Origin: Rhyacichthys aspro
Taxonomy: Eukaryota; Chordata; Actinopteri; Gobiiformes; Rhyacichthyidae
Length of the DNA stretch: 64,000 nt
Assembly (NCBI GenBank): GCA_036850595.1
Contig: CM072160.1
Coordinates: forward strand, 11,697,906-11,761,905
Direction of reading: 5' to 3'
Positions 12,201 to 21,739 of this stretch are shown piece by piece; position 1 is the stretch's first letter; each line of letters opens with the position of its first letter. The translations under genes and the position numbers were made by a program. The notes below the pieces were generated by a model. That model made no database searches and had not been told where the DNA came from. It worked only from the letters and a program-made list of their open reading frames with translations.

Positions 12201-15200
12201 TGAGGCGAATGTACTGACATCCATGAGGAGGGGCAGGCGAGTGATCCTCTGCATGGGAAGGATGAGGAACGAGATCATAGGGAGGTTCCTGCAGTCCGGG
12301 TGGCTCTCAATCCTGGTCAGCACCTCCTTAAATGCTGGATTTTTGGACCTGTAGCAACAGAAATGGACACAGGGACAGACATCCATAAATAAGTGCATAG
12401 ATGTTTAAATATTTCAAATAACCCATGCAGAATTGTTTTGGGGTTTTTTTTGTAATAAAATGTAATGAAGGGGGACTGAAAATACCCTAGCTATCAATGT
12501 TTACGTGTGTTACTTACACAAGTCGTTGCAGGGTCCTCTGCTGGTAGACCTCATTGGAGCAGTAGGTGACGTAAGGATCAAAGTTGGACTGAGCATGCTT
12601 GCAAACAATGTCACTAATGTCGTTGATCACTATACTTTGCTGGTGTCTTTCCTCCAGCTCACTAAAAAACCTGAAGAGACATTGAATAAGCATTAGTATT
12701 CACAATCTGACATAGCAACAGAATGAATCAGAACCATCAAATGTTCTGTCCCTTGGGAAACTCGGGAAGTGACAGATACAAAGTCAGGAAAGCGGAAAGC
12801 TGTGCCGACACATTTCAGGATCCCAGAGGAGGAACTCCACACAGTTTAAAATAGACAGCCTTCCATGAGCCACAACACTGAGGCTTTTCCTCTTCCTGAA
12901 CACCGCCAGATGGAGGCTTTAACAACGCACCAAATGGCTCACTTCAATAAATGTTGTCTGTGTTCAAAATGAAACACAGGAAATTGTCAAACAGGCCCAG
13001 AACACTGACCTTGGACTGATTTGAGATCATCTGTAAAAGCAACTACTCACCCTGTCCACACAGCCCTATCAGTGCCTCCACATTTCTAGCTAAAGGAAAC
13101 AATGCAACATGAACACTGGCCTCCGGAGCTAACCTTGCCCCGTTTGAACTTTAACCTACTAATGAGGGCGTCAGAATACAAGATGAGACAAAAGACACAT
13201 TACTTGTCCTTTGGCCTTTGTTCTAAAGGTGGATCGAGGGATTAAAGAGGTCAAGGATGCTCAAGGTCAGCTGTGACACCTTTTAAGGAAAAAACAGAAG
13301 GGGATCATAGAAAACTAGGTAGAAGTTATTGTAGTTATAGTATTGTATTTTGTACTTTGTTCTCTAGCTCAGTTGCACTGACAGGTTTAAAGAAGTCATC
13401 CAGTAGTATTTTAAGACTGTGAATGTGGTATGTCATGCCCAGAGGCTGCTCATGAAACACAATCAGACACATGCATACAAAACAATTAACAAGCCTCACA
13501 CTCAGATCCTACATCACAGAAGCCCTCAGGTTGTCTGATACTGTCCACATGACAATAATGTAGAGGGAAAAACCTCTTTCAATTCCCACAGTAAGTTTAA
13601 CCAGTCCCACGGCCCTATTGCCACTTTAGTATGGCCCTTGTTGTCTATATTTAAACTATTGCACAGACTTGTCCATTTTGATTGGCTAACAAGAATGAGA
13701 CAGGGTGTGTTGGACAAATTAAAACCTGTCACACAGAGTTAATTCTCTCGCTCCTTATTAGCGTTTTTCTTTACAGACAATTACAATTTCATCTCAAATG
13801 TCCTGTTAATTACATGGAAACACAACTACCTCAGCACAACATGTCCATACCATGAAAGGGTCGTTCAAGTGCTTACTTTTTACTGGCCTCACAGACGTCT
13901 GTGATGTTTGAGAAGAGGTGGTGGTGTTCAGTCTTAGTCATAGCCTCACTTAGCTCTGCAGAGTTCTTGAACATGCGGATTAGGATCTCCAAACTGTGAA
14001 GGTACGAGTGCTCTGAGGAAATAACCTCAAAGATGGCCTGATGGAGGAAAAGACAGAGGAAGAAGTCAGTAAAGGCTTTGTGTTGTTATTTTTCAGCCCA
14101 GTTACCCCCAAATATGTGTACTTCTTAATGAAGAGGAAGATCATCAGCATAGTAGATTCTACCACTATGATTGAAAAAGTAATTCTAAGTCCTGTACACA
14201 GCAGAGTTCTCATTAATGTATCAATCACTCAGTTAGACTCACATTTATGGTACTAACAACACGGTCTTCACTCCTCTGTCTTTGCTTTTAAAAACTTTTC
14301 ACTTCTTTAATGACTTTTAACTGGTCTAGTGGACTTTTTGGTCTAGTGACCAAATGGACTGTAATGTGGCCCTGGTCTTTTGGCATTCAAACGGCCAAAG
14401 TTTAGATCACTGCCAGATTATTTTCAGCCCACCAAATGTAAGACATTATTTCTACCTCTTGTCTTTTGCGTTCCTCTTGACTAAGACGCTCAGACAGGCC
14501 ACTTTTCTTCACCTAAAAAAAAAACAGTACACTGTTAGATGTAAGACGTTCTTCACATGTGTAGCACTGTGTTTTGAGTTATATAGACTTTGGAAGGCTT
14601 TCTGAGGTAAGGAGTCCTGCATTTATAGTCAGGGCTGTGCACATGTGGGATTGCAGGTTGTCTTCACACACAATGAAAGCACTTTGCATACCACACTGAA
14701 TAAGGGCCCATTATAGTTGTTCTAGAAAACTGTGACTAAATTTGCTGAATAATTTGGCACAATTAGAATGTGTTAGCAAGATGTGTAAGACCAGGTTCAT
14801 GTGAACTTATGTGGTATGGCGCCAAAGTTAAGCAATTTGGTATTATACCTATTAATAGACAATACATACTTTCCAAATGGACTGAGAGTGCTGTGTTTAT
14901 ATTTAAAATGTCTGTGGTTGGCAGGATTTAGTAAAACGTCTGACTCCATCTCACTCTGTTCATCCAGCACCTTATCTCTTTGAAAATATTTGGTTGGCTT
15001 ATTGCTAACACCAAACGATCATCAGTGGTCCACTGTATAGATTGAACCTCAAGTTTCAAAGACAAGAAGCAGCATCTTGTCAAATGTTACAGCACATTTC
15101 ATCACTGCATTTCAGCACTGAGATAGAAGTGGAGAATATATGGTTTCTGCTGTTTTGCCAATGCAGCTATGCATAATCAACCCACAAGCAAATATCCAGA

Positions 15201-18200
15201 GTGCTCATCTGATCTCACTACCATTTGCTTTTCATTCCCTGCACAAGGAAGTGAACTGCTTGAAGAACTTCCTCCAATCTACCATGTCTGCAACGCTCAA
15301 CAAACACTGAAAACAAATACACAAGCAGCAAAACAAACAGCTCCCGCAATCCTTGAGCACGTGACCTACTTTGTTATTTACTTTTCCATATTCAGCTTAG
15401 TTAGCTACCTTCCATCCATGCCATCCCCAATGAACTTTATTCTCCTTTCTAATTTCCTTGGGTGTAACCAAGATACTATCAACCAAATGGCATGGTTCAT
15501 AAAACAATACAAATCTGATGCTAAAATTAAAGTAGCTTGTCACGTCTTCAAACTTCAGTCACATGTCATCAGACCAGGTGACAGGTGAAAAGGAAGGGAG
15601 GAGCTAAGTGTAAAGACACTTGTCTCGAGAAAGACATACCAACATGTTAACCTGCTCTTCTGGTTTTTGTGTGTACTGCCTGTTTTCTAAAAGCCATTGA
15701 CCAAAGATGCAGGACACTGATCTCTCTTTAGTTTCATTTTGATTACAAAGCTGGCATTGCTGAATAAACAGGTAGATTGCTGGATGACATAACCAAAGAT
15801 GAATTAGACTGATCCTACCCATGTCCTCTACTAATAACAATTTTCTGTGACCACACAATGAATGTTCCCATGGGCTCTCCTCCAGAAACAGATGCTTAAA
15901 CACAACTAAATTAGACTATTTCTCTATCTCTCCCTTTACGAAATTACGTAAGACTGAACTACTGCACTTCTCTCTCGAGGCTACATTTTCAGCATATTTG
16001 CTGTCTGACAAATCACTAAAGTTTGCCAACAAATTGGCAACAGGCCCAGGAGTGTTTCCAAGACTTCCTGTAGGTCTGTCTGCCTCCGTGCCCACCACAC
16101 TCCCGGACCACATGCTCCCGTACTCCCTGATAAACAAAGAGAGGGGCAGATGAAGGCGTAAGTGTAGGGAGGACGGGTATGCACTGTAGCCAAACTGGAT
16201 ATGACAGCATTCTTCAGAGTACAGGCATTCAAGCTCTCCAGAGACACTGCTCAAAGTGTACATACAGTACAGTGTGTGTTGTTGAGAATGGGAGAGAGAA
16301 AGGCTTCAGAAAAAAGAATGCTACCACAATTGTTCATGTGTGTATGTATGTGTTATGTCTGACCACACTAAGCTGGCTCCATGAGGTCCGTATGGGTCTG
16401 TACTGCACCACAATGTTGTTATCAGGTTTGGGCTCTCGGGAATCAGCATCTTCATCCGAGTCATTATGTAAGGCCTTTTCCTGGTAGTTCTGGTACAGCT
16501 CTTCTTCTGAAATGCACATTTTGACCCTCAGAGAACTCAGAGTATTTTAAATATTCATTGTCAAGACTATCAGCGTAAACAAGGGAATGCAAAAAAGTAT
16601 TTCTCACCCTCACTGTCAAATGTTCTTTGGGTGGTCAAAACATTCTTCTTTTCCGGACTTATCTAAAAATGCAACACAGACACAAGCGTTAAATTCTGAT
16701 ACTTCAAGTCACTTTAAAGAAAAGCATATGTCCCACTCTTTCCTGACCATGACCTCTCTTCTTGGCCTCTATTCACAGGAGCCTTGAGTTTGTGACAGCC
16801 ATGGTGTACCATTATGTCATTTCTACTGACAACCACATTAACTGTTTTCTTGTAAGACTTTGTCCTTAATCTCAGCTCTCTTTGTCCCACAATACTGAGC
16901 CCATGTTGCACTTTTACAACATAGCATTTCATCCCAAGTATAGAGTATAGTGTTTAAGGTACAAAATAAAAATAAACCTCTGAGATTAGCGCAGAACAAA
17001 GAAAAGCCATTATTTTAGTTAATTAGTTACCTGTCTGATGTGAAAATAAAAATATTTTTGAATTCCTCATAGCAACTAACCTTATATTTTCCTGTGCTGG
17101 GAGGCTTTGTTGTCCCAGGGCTGGAAGGTTTAGCTGTCCTTGGACTTCCAAGTATGTGTGTTGCAGGTATGTTCACCCCAGGACTTGCAGGTTTGATAGT
17201 ACCGAGACGCAGAGATTTGGGTGTCCCGGGGCTAGTAGGGCTTGCAGTGGCGAGGCTGGTGGGGCTAGTAGATGAAGGTGACTTGTCCCCATTAAGTCCT
17301 TTGACAAAAGTTTGGGGCAGTTGAAGGGCCTTAGGATCTAGAGAAGGAACTTCTAGTTCCACTCCACTCACCACTGCCTTCCTGTAGGATGTACTCCTCA
17401 AGCCCCTTCTTAAAGTTCCCGGGCTTTCGGCTTCTCCGTCTTGCTCTCTTTGCCCTGCAGAGTTTCCTGTTGAAAAGTATGTTCCTGACTCTACCATGCT
17501 CAGAGCTTTCGTTGCCCTCTTTGAGTGGTCCAGCCCCAGCAGACCTGCTAACCCTTGGCCTTGTGCCCCGGCAGGAGACGCCTTGCTCTGTCGAATATCA
17601 CATGCCAGGCCTTTGGGAATAAGTTGCTGGGTGCCCATTTTGAGGGCGACGGGACTGTTAGTGCTGAGAACTATGGGCGGAAGGGGCGAGAGGGACGGTG
17701 AAAGTGAGGGACAAGGAGATGTAGAAGCAACAGAGGATGAAGAGGTGCGGCGTGACTCATGTCCAGAACTAGACAGAGGTGAAGACTTTGTCTGAGTCCT
17801 GTCTGGAGAGGAAGAGCGTGGGGTTGGGGGGTCTGAAGATGTAAGAGAGGACAGGGATGGGATACTGGAAGTGGAGCTGTGGGATGGGGTGGGGGTCCGT
17901 TGCAGAGGAGAGGAGCAAGACGAAGAAGAAAGGGATGACTGTTCATGATTGTGGTAGCTGTTATTATTTGGGGTTTGAGGGGAAGAAACAAGAGAAGAGC
18001 GGCTGACGGGTTCAGATGTCCCGAACATAGTCTGGTCTTTCTGTGAGTTCAGACTGAGCTGACCCGACAGCCGTTTCTTTTCAGGCCAAACTGTCATACC
18101 ATTACTGTATTTCTCTTTGTCACAGTTTCCATTACAAACTCTATTATCCAGTGAAACAGCTTTATTATCCTCAGACCTAAATTTTGGAAGTGAGAAGCGT

Positions 18201-18511
18201 GCATTGGAGAAATGCCCAATGCTGATGCTACGAACGACACGGGCTTTTCTGGAGGGTTTGTTCAGAACATGCTTTAACACCGCAGTGTTGGAAGTGGGTG
18301 CCACCAGTATTCTCTCAGCAGGTTGGCTCAGAGTAAAGGAGCACTTGTCCTCCACTGGGAAGTCCGTCATCATGACCCCATTTAAGTGGTAACTGAGGGG
18401 CCGCGGTTTAGTGTTTCTGGAGCTTTGGGGACTTCTGCAGTTATCTGTGCGCCGTTTCCACAAAGGGGTAATGTTATTGTTAGACAAGTCCACATCGTTG
18501 CCAAAATCCAT
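2487..18511 (-). CDS. arhgef26: ARHGEF26 / SGEF, RhoG-type guanine nucleotide exchange factor, complete spliced CDS
   Basis: This DH-PH-SH3 exchange factor activates RhoG and acts in macropinocytosis, cell junctions and leukocyte docking. The 14 coding exons, in transcript order, are 18511-17081, 16662-16608, 16506-16364, 14512-14456, 14037-13877, 12670-12518, 12348-12219, 11710-11636, 11367-11278, 10969-10815, 7827-7618, 3204-3137, 3001-2900 and 2629-2487 (TGA). They sum to 2973 bases (990 residues plus stop), every junction is GT-AG, and all phases are compatible. Order: disordered Ser/Pro-rich N-terminus (1 to about 540), DH (about 563-745), PH (about 766-885), SH3 (about 914-967), C-terminal ETNV PDZ ligand. 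The start is the ATG at 18511 (context ACAATGG); the longer open frame upstream has only a TTG. Human SGEF is about 871 residues, so the fish N-terminus is longer. The largest introns are 3205-7617 and 7828-10814. Confidence 0.95.
6022..6034 (-). promoter_or_regulatory. RFX X-box-like motif in arhgef26 intron
   Basis: The minus strand reads GTTGCCTAGCAGC, one mismatch from the palindromic X-box GTTGCCTAGCAAC. A further half site (TTAGCAACC) follows at about 6049-6057. This is a motif match only. Confidence 0.25.
7618..10969 (-). CDS. arhgef26: arhgef26 PH-domain exons
   Basis: Exons 10969-10815 and 7827-7618 encode the pleckstrin-homology domain. The first reads PFPLVSSSRWMVKRGELTAF and later QVYFFLFNDVLIVTKKK. 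The second begins after a split Ser codon with EDSYTVIDYALRDEIW and ends RLTFRSNHSGEKVLMILGTE before donor GTAAGT. PH domains of this class support membrane contact and modulate the DH domain. The 3-kb intron between the two exons carries a perfect 17-bp hairpin near 8740. Confidence 0.92.
8722..8761. repeat. Perfect 17-bp inverted repeat (hairpin) in arhgef26 intron
   Basis: The left arm AAACTAATTACACACCT (8722-8738) and right arm AGGTGTGTAATTAGTTT (8745-8761) are exact reverse complements separated by six bases. There is little further pairing outside the arms, so it is short for a microRNA precursor. It could be the fused ends of a deleted inverted-repeat element. Confidence 0.75.
11278..14037 (-). 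CDS. arhgef26: arhgef26 DH (Dbl homology) exon block
   Basis: Five exons (14037-13877, 12670-12518, 12348-12219, 11710-11636, 11367-11278) encode the catalytic Dbl-homology domain, which opens RhoG for GDP release. Visible motifs are AIFEVISSEHSYLHSLEILI (conserved region 1), LFSNITDVCEASKKFF, NEVYQQRTLQRL, NPAFKEVLTRIESHPDCRNL, LPMISFLILPMQRITRLPLL (conserved region 3 helix) and MMYTINSQLEFKIK. The match to human SGEF is nearly continuous. Two exons here use GTCAGT donors. Confidence 0.93.
17081..18511 (-). CDS. arhgef26: arhgef26 first coding exon: disordered N-terminal region
   Basis: This is a 477-residue exon. It starts MDFGNDVDLSNNNITPLWKR and ends in GKYK before donor GTTAGT. Islands shared with mammalian SGEF are TDFPVED, VLSTNSPVALK, QLIPKGLA and SPGTLRRGLRSTSYRKAVVSG. 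Between them lie rapidly diverging low-complexity stretches: Ser/Thr/Pro-rich near residues 175-280, and repeated SPGT/SP(T/G)T-type motifs near residues 405-475. Several open frames on the opposite strand and in other frames of this exon are composition artefacts. Confidence 0.93.
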
Positions 18512-18548
18512 TGTCCTCAACTGTCTGTGTCCTCTTCACTTTCTGGTA

Positions 18549-19110
18549 CTGAGCAGAGCAACACAAAGGAAGAATACAAGTCATCACAACTTCAGTGCAG
18601 AGTCCTGTCAGCCCAAGTTTACTTATTAACCTGATAGCACTAGAGATATGACAGCCAAACAGCAAGAGAAAGTAGTTCAAGAGCAACTGAAGACAACTTA
18701 ATTCTTTTGTGACTGTTCAGTGAAGTAAAATGACCCAATTATAAGAAAGCTGTAGCCCAACAATCACTGTAATATTTTCAAAGGAATAACTAGAAGTAGG
18801 ATAAGTAGGAAGCATTGTTCTGTTCTTTTGCGAGCACTTCTCGGGTAACAGTCCATATGCAACAACGAACAAGTGTAAAAAATAAAAAAAAACAAATTGG
18901 AAAGTTCAACTAAAACTCACCTCTATTCTGTCGATCCGCCGCACAGTGTTGTCATTGTGTTCAGCGCCATAAATCCGCTTTCTCTGGTTGGATGACAAGA
19001 GCTTTATCGGTTAAATCCAGACAGACCGAGTGAATGTTTGAAAAGCAGTGAGTGCGCGGAGAGGAACGCGTCTGGAGCACTTTGGAGTGAGCGGAGTAGT
19101 CTCTGTGACA
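18549..19110 (-). promoter_or_regulatory. arhgef26: arhgef26 non-coding first exon, intron 1 and promoter region
   Basis: A non-coding exon ends at 18921 with consensus donor GTGAGT. It joins an acceptor at 18549-18550 (TTGCTCTGCTCAG), 37 bases before the start codon. The sequence from 18921 to about 19110 is richer in CpG than its surroundings. The transcription start cannot be fixed from sequence. A short upstream ORF lies in this exon (18923-18970). A GGA-rich tract at 19118-19140 probably belongs to the promoter. Confidence 0.55.
18923..18970 (-). CDS. Candidate upstream ORF in arhgef26 exon 1 (15 codons)
   Basis: An ATG at 18970 in the predicted non-coding first exon opens a frame MALNTMTTLCGGSTE. 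It closes with TAG two bases before the splice donor. It is wholly within the 5' UTR if exon 1 starts upstream of 18970, and could dampen translation of arhgef26. Short uORFs often arise by chance. Confidence 0.3.
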   Translation of the reverse strand: MALNTMTTLCGGSTE

Positions 19111-19329
19111 AAAACCAGGAGGAGGAGGAGGAGGCAGAGGAGGGGACAGCCGGCCTCAGCAGTGCTTTGGACGAACAACTCACCTGTCAGTCAACTTGTC
19201 TCTACAACGGGAAAGACAAATGCTCGAAAGATGCATCCACTTTCAAGTTTAAGAAGTTATTACGCAACAAGTTCACTGAAATGTTCAACTAGATCTGCTT
19301 TTAAAAAGTTACAACAACACTACTAAAGC

Positions 19330-20549
19330 ACAACTAATAAAAATGGCTGATGTTTAAAATACTTCCACCTGGTTTATTTTAGTTTAGAGGTGGGCTACAT
19401 GAATAAATTGGTGTGAGAGTTTGCTCTAATGCGGCTCAGTGACGCCATCGTGTGTTTGGGAGCCAAACTGCAAAGGAACAGAGTGAATTCACAGAAGATA
19501 GTGCATTTTTTTAATCTATTTTATATTATTCGTCCTCAAAACTCCAGCATGACCCCCTCATTCAATGTGGGTGTGTTACTTCTTTTGAAATAATTTATAG
19601 GTTCATGATGTGATAAAAGAGTAATTAAATTGTGAAACATGTGGCTGTGGTTTGTTCAGGAAAAATGCGATTATGAAATTCTTTGAGTGGCAAAATTGTT
19701 TTCCAATGACATACCAACAAGTAATTACTTTCTTGCGTGTTTGACAATGATTAGTCATAAAGAATTTCCCAAATGTGTCGTGAATAGTGCGCCTCCATGT
19801 GGTTCTTAAACGTCAGTGTAAATGAAAACCATTCACTTCATGGCATGACCACCACAATGTCCTCATTCAAACAAGAAGCTTAGTACTGTATCTGAGTTGT
19901 CTTGTATTTCTTAAAAAAAAAAAAAATTAAAATAATAATTTAAAAAAAATTTAAATTGTTGCCGTTACCGTTAAAGCAGATATAACCTGTGTGAATATTA
20001 TTTATGATTTTAAAATATTTATCAAATACAATGAATAATAAAAAAACATTATAATATATAAAGGCCTAATCTTTTCCACAGTTGGATCAAACAGAATATC
20101 CATATGAGCTGTGAGCTGTGTACTATTTTCCACAGAGGAAGTGAAGCAGTCTATCCTGTTGCATTGTTTGACAGAACTATACAGTATATTTCCTAGTGTT
20201 GTTCTGTTGTAGATGCTTCCTCAAACATTAAAAGACAGCTATATGCTGTTGGGAGTCCCTGGTGTCAGTAAAAAAATCTCTCTTGCTGGAGCTAGATGGT
20301 TCAAGGCACAATTTAATATGTCCCAGGTTTAGTTCACCAAAGGGCCTCGGCAGACAAAACCATTCTCTTTCTACATTTCAAATAAAATGGGAATGACATT
20401 ACATATTTAGTTAAATGCAGTGAAATCTAATGGTTGCTATCACTGTATCTAAAAATGAATGAACACATTAAAATGAAATGCTTACACAGATTCTTGAGTA
20501 GACAAAAATATGATACTAGTACACTTCTTAAAACGGCTCACAGTTCATG
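19330..20549. other. Gene-free AT-rich spacer upstream of arhgef26
   Basis: No gene is supported. The stretch is AT-rich, with an A/T-homopolymer region at about 19910-20060. It ends at the target duplication of the hAT-type element. Confidence 0.6.
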
Positions 20550-21228
20550 CTCTAAAGCAGTGATTATCAATTGTGGGCCCAGCGGCCACATCAAGGCCCC
20601 CATAGCTATCGATCCTGCCCCCAGTACATTATCCACATCAGTAAACATGAGGGGAAAAATAGGTAGAGTTGAAATATAACTATAGCCATTAAAATGACTC
20701 AAAGATGACTGAAATTGAACTCATTTAGCCAGAATGAAAATCTTCTGTACAGAGATATGCATCTGCTAATCAGTGAGCAGGTTGAGCAGCTTTGCCTACA
20801 TCATTGGGCACTAAGTTGCTATAAATAAGACAGAGCTTTAGGAAACACAAGCTAAAATGGTTCAGAGCAAAAACGAGCAGCTTTTTCTCTAGTCAGAACA
20901 CTCTATTTATGCCAGGCTCAATTAAGCCAGACTCAATTAAGTCAGGATAACTTGAGCCAGTCACTTGACAAATCATCTTCAAACATCAATCATGTTTTTT
21001 CCACAAGCTGTTGTTTTATGTTTTGTTTTTTTTCAACTTCAAGAAACCTATCAAAGTTTTCATTCAAAAAAGAAAAAAAGAAAAGATATTTAACCAAGAA
21101 GAAATAAGAAAAAGTGAAGGTATTTCATTATTAATTTAACTATATGTTTTAATTAGTGGCCCCTGCAGCACCTGTGAAATAACAGGCTGGTCCTGAAGCA
21201 CATTTAGTTGATAACCCCAGCTCTAAAG
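20550..21228. mobile_element. Non-autonomous hAT-type DNA transposon with 8-bp target site duplication
   Basis: The element spans 20558-21220 (663 bp). It is flanked by an exact 8-bp direct repeat, CTCTAAAG, at 20550-20557 and 21221-21228. Its ends are imperfect inverted repeats: CAGTGATTATCAA on the left, and CTGGGGTTATCAA reading inward from the right, which match at 10 of 13 positions. The 8-bp duplication and a CAGTGnTTnTCAA-type terminus are hallmarks of the hAT superfamily. Subterminal GGCC-rich sequence (GTGGGCCCAGCGGCC) also fits Charlie-like hAT families. No transposase frame is visible, so it is a non-autonomous or heavily deleted copy. Confidence 0.82.
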
Positions 21229-21452
21229 GCAGTGCAGCTAAATTACAAAAAGACAGCTGTACCATCTCAAGCAGTCTAAGAGATTTGATTCACTTTCAGC
21301 TTGAGCTGCTTAACCTGCAGAGCCTTCTTTCACTATTTGTTGAATTAACGTCAGCTTTATTCACTCTCTGTTTTCAAAATTCAATACAGATTATTTTGTG
21401 TTTACATGAGAAAGAACGATTTCTATAGCTGCTAAAATGAAACATACTCAGT

Positions 21453-21466
21453 CGCCCTCTGGTGGC
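21453..21466 (-). promoter_or_regulatory. CTCF-like core motif
   Basis: The minus strand reads GCCACCAGAGGGCG, close to the vertebrate CTCF core CCASYAGRKGGC. It lies between arhgef26 and rap2b, about 230 bp beyond the hAT element. Confidence 0.4.
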
Positions 21467-21710
21467 GTTCTGCAGGAGGGACAAATGTTCTGTGCCACTT
21501 GAGGCAAAATAATTCACTGAGTAGTTTTGTGTTTTTAGCCATTTTATCATTCCTCACTATTTTAAATCATCACATTAGCTGGCTTCATATTGCATATTTA
21601 GTCTTTTGGCCTCACTGCATAGATATAAAAAAGTGGGGTCACTTATACTATCAAGACAACATAATAAAACAGATACAAGATTATGTTTGTAAATTTGAAT
21701 AGCAATCAAG

Positions 21711-21731
21711 ATTATCAGTGATTATCAGTGG
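21711..21731. repeat. Short tandem duplication (GATTATCAGT x2)
   Basis: Two adjacent copies of GATTATCAGT. A minor slippage duplication. Confidence 0.6.
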
Positions 21732-21739
21732 ATACCAGT

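Noticed and set aside
15169..15588. 139-codon plus-strand frame in an arhgef26 intron
   Set aside because: No recognisable family, intronic, and typical of chance frames in this sequence.
17027..17080. Extension of the SGEF N-terminal frame past GKYK, and start at 18520
   Set aside because: The extension reads through donor GTTAGT into the intron; the 18520 start would be a TTG, whereas ATG at 18511 has good context and matches the family start.
17671..17991. Open frames in other frames or on the opposite strand of the large arhgef26 exon
   Set aside because: Low-complexity Pro/Leu/Ser composition arising from the Ser/Pro-rich SGEF sequence; the SGEF frame is supported by homology and splice sites.
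19038..19292. Plus-strand frame with a Glu-rich run opposite the arhgef26 promoter
   Set aside because: The Glu run comes from a GGA repeat; no further support for a divergent gene.
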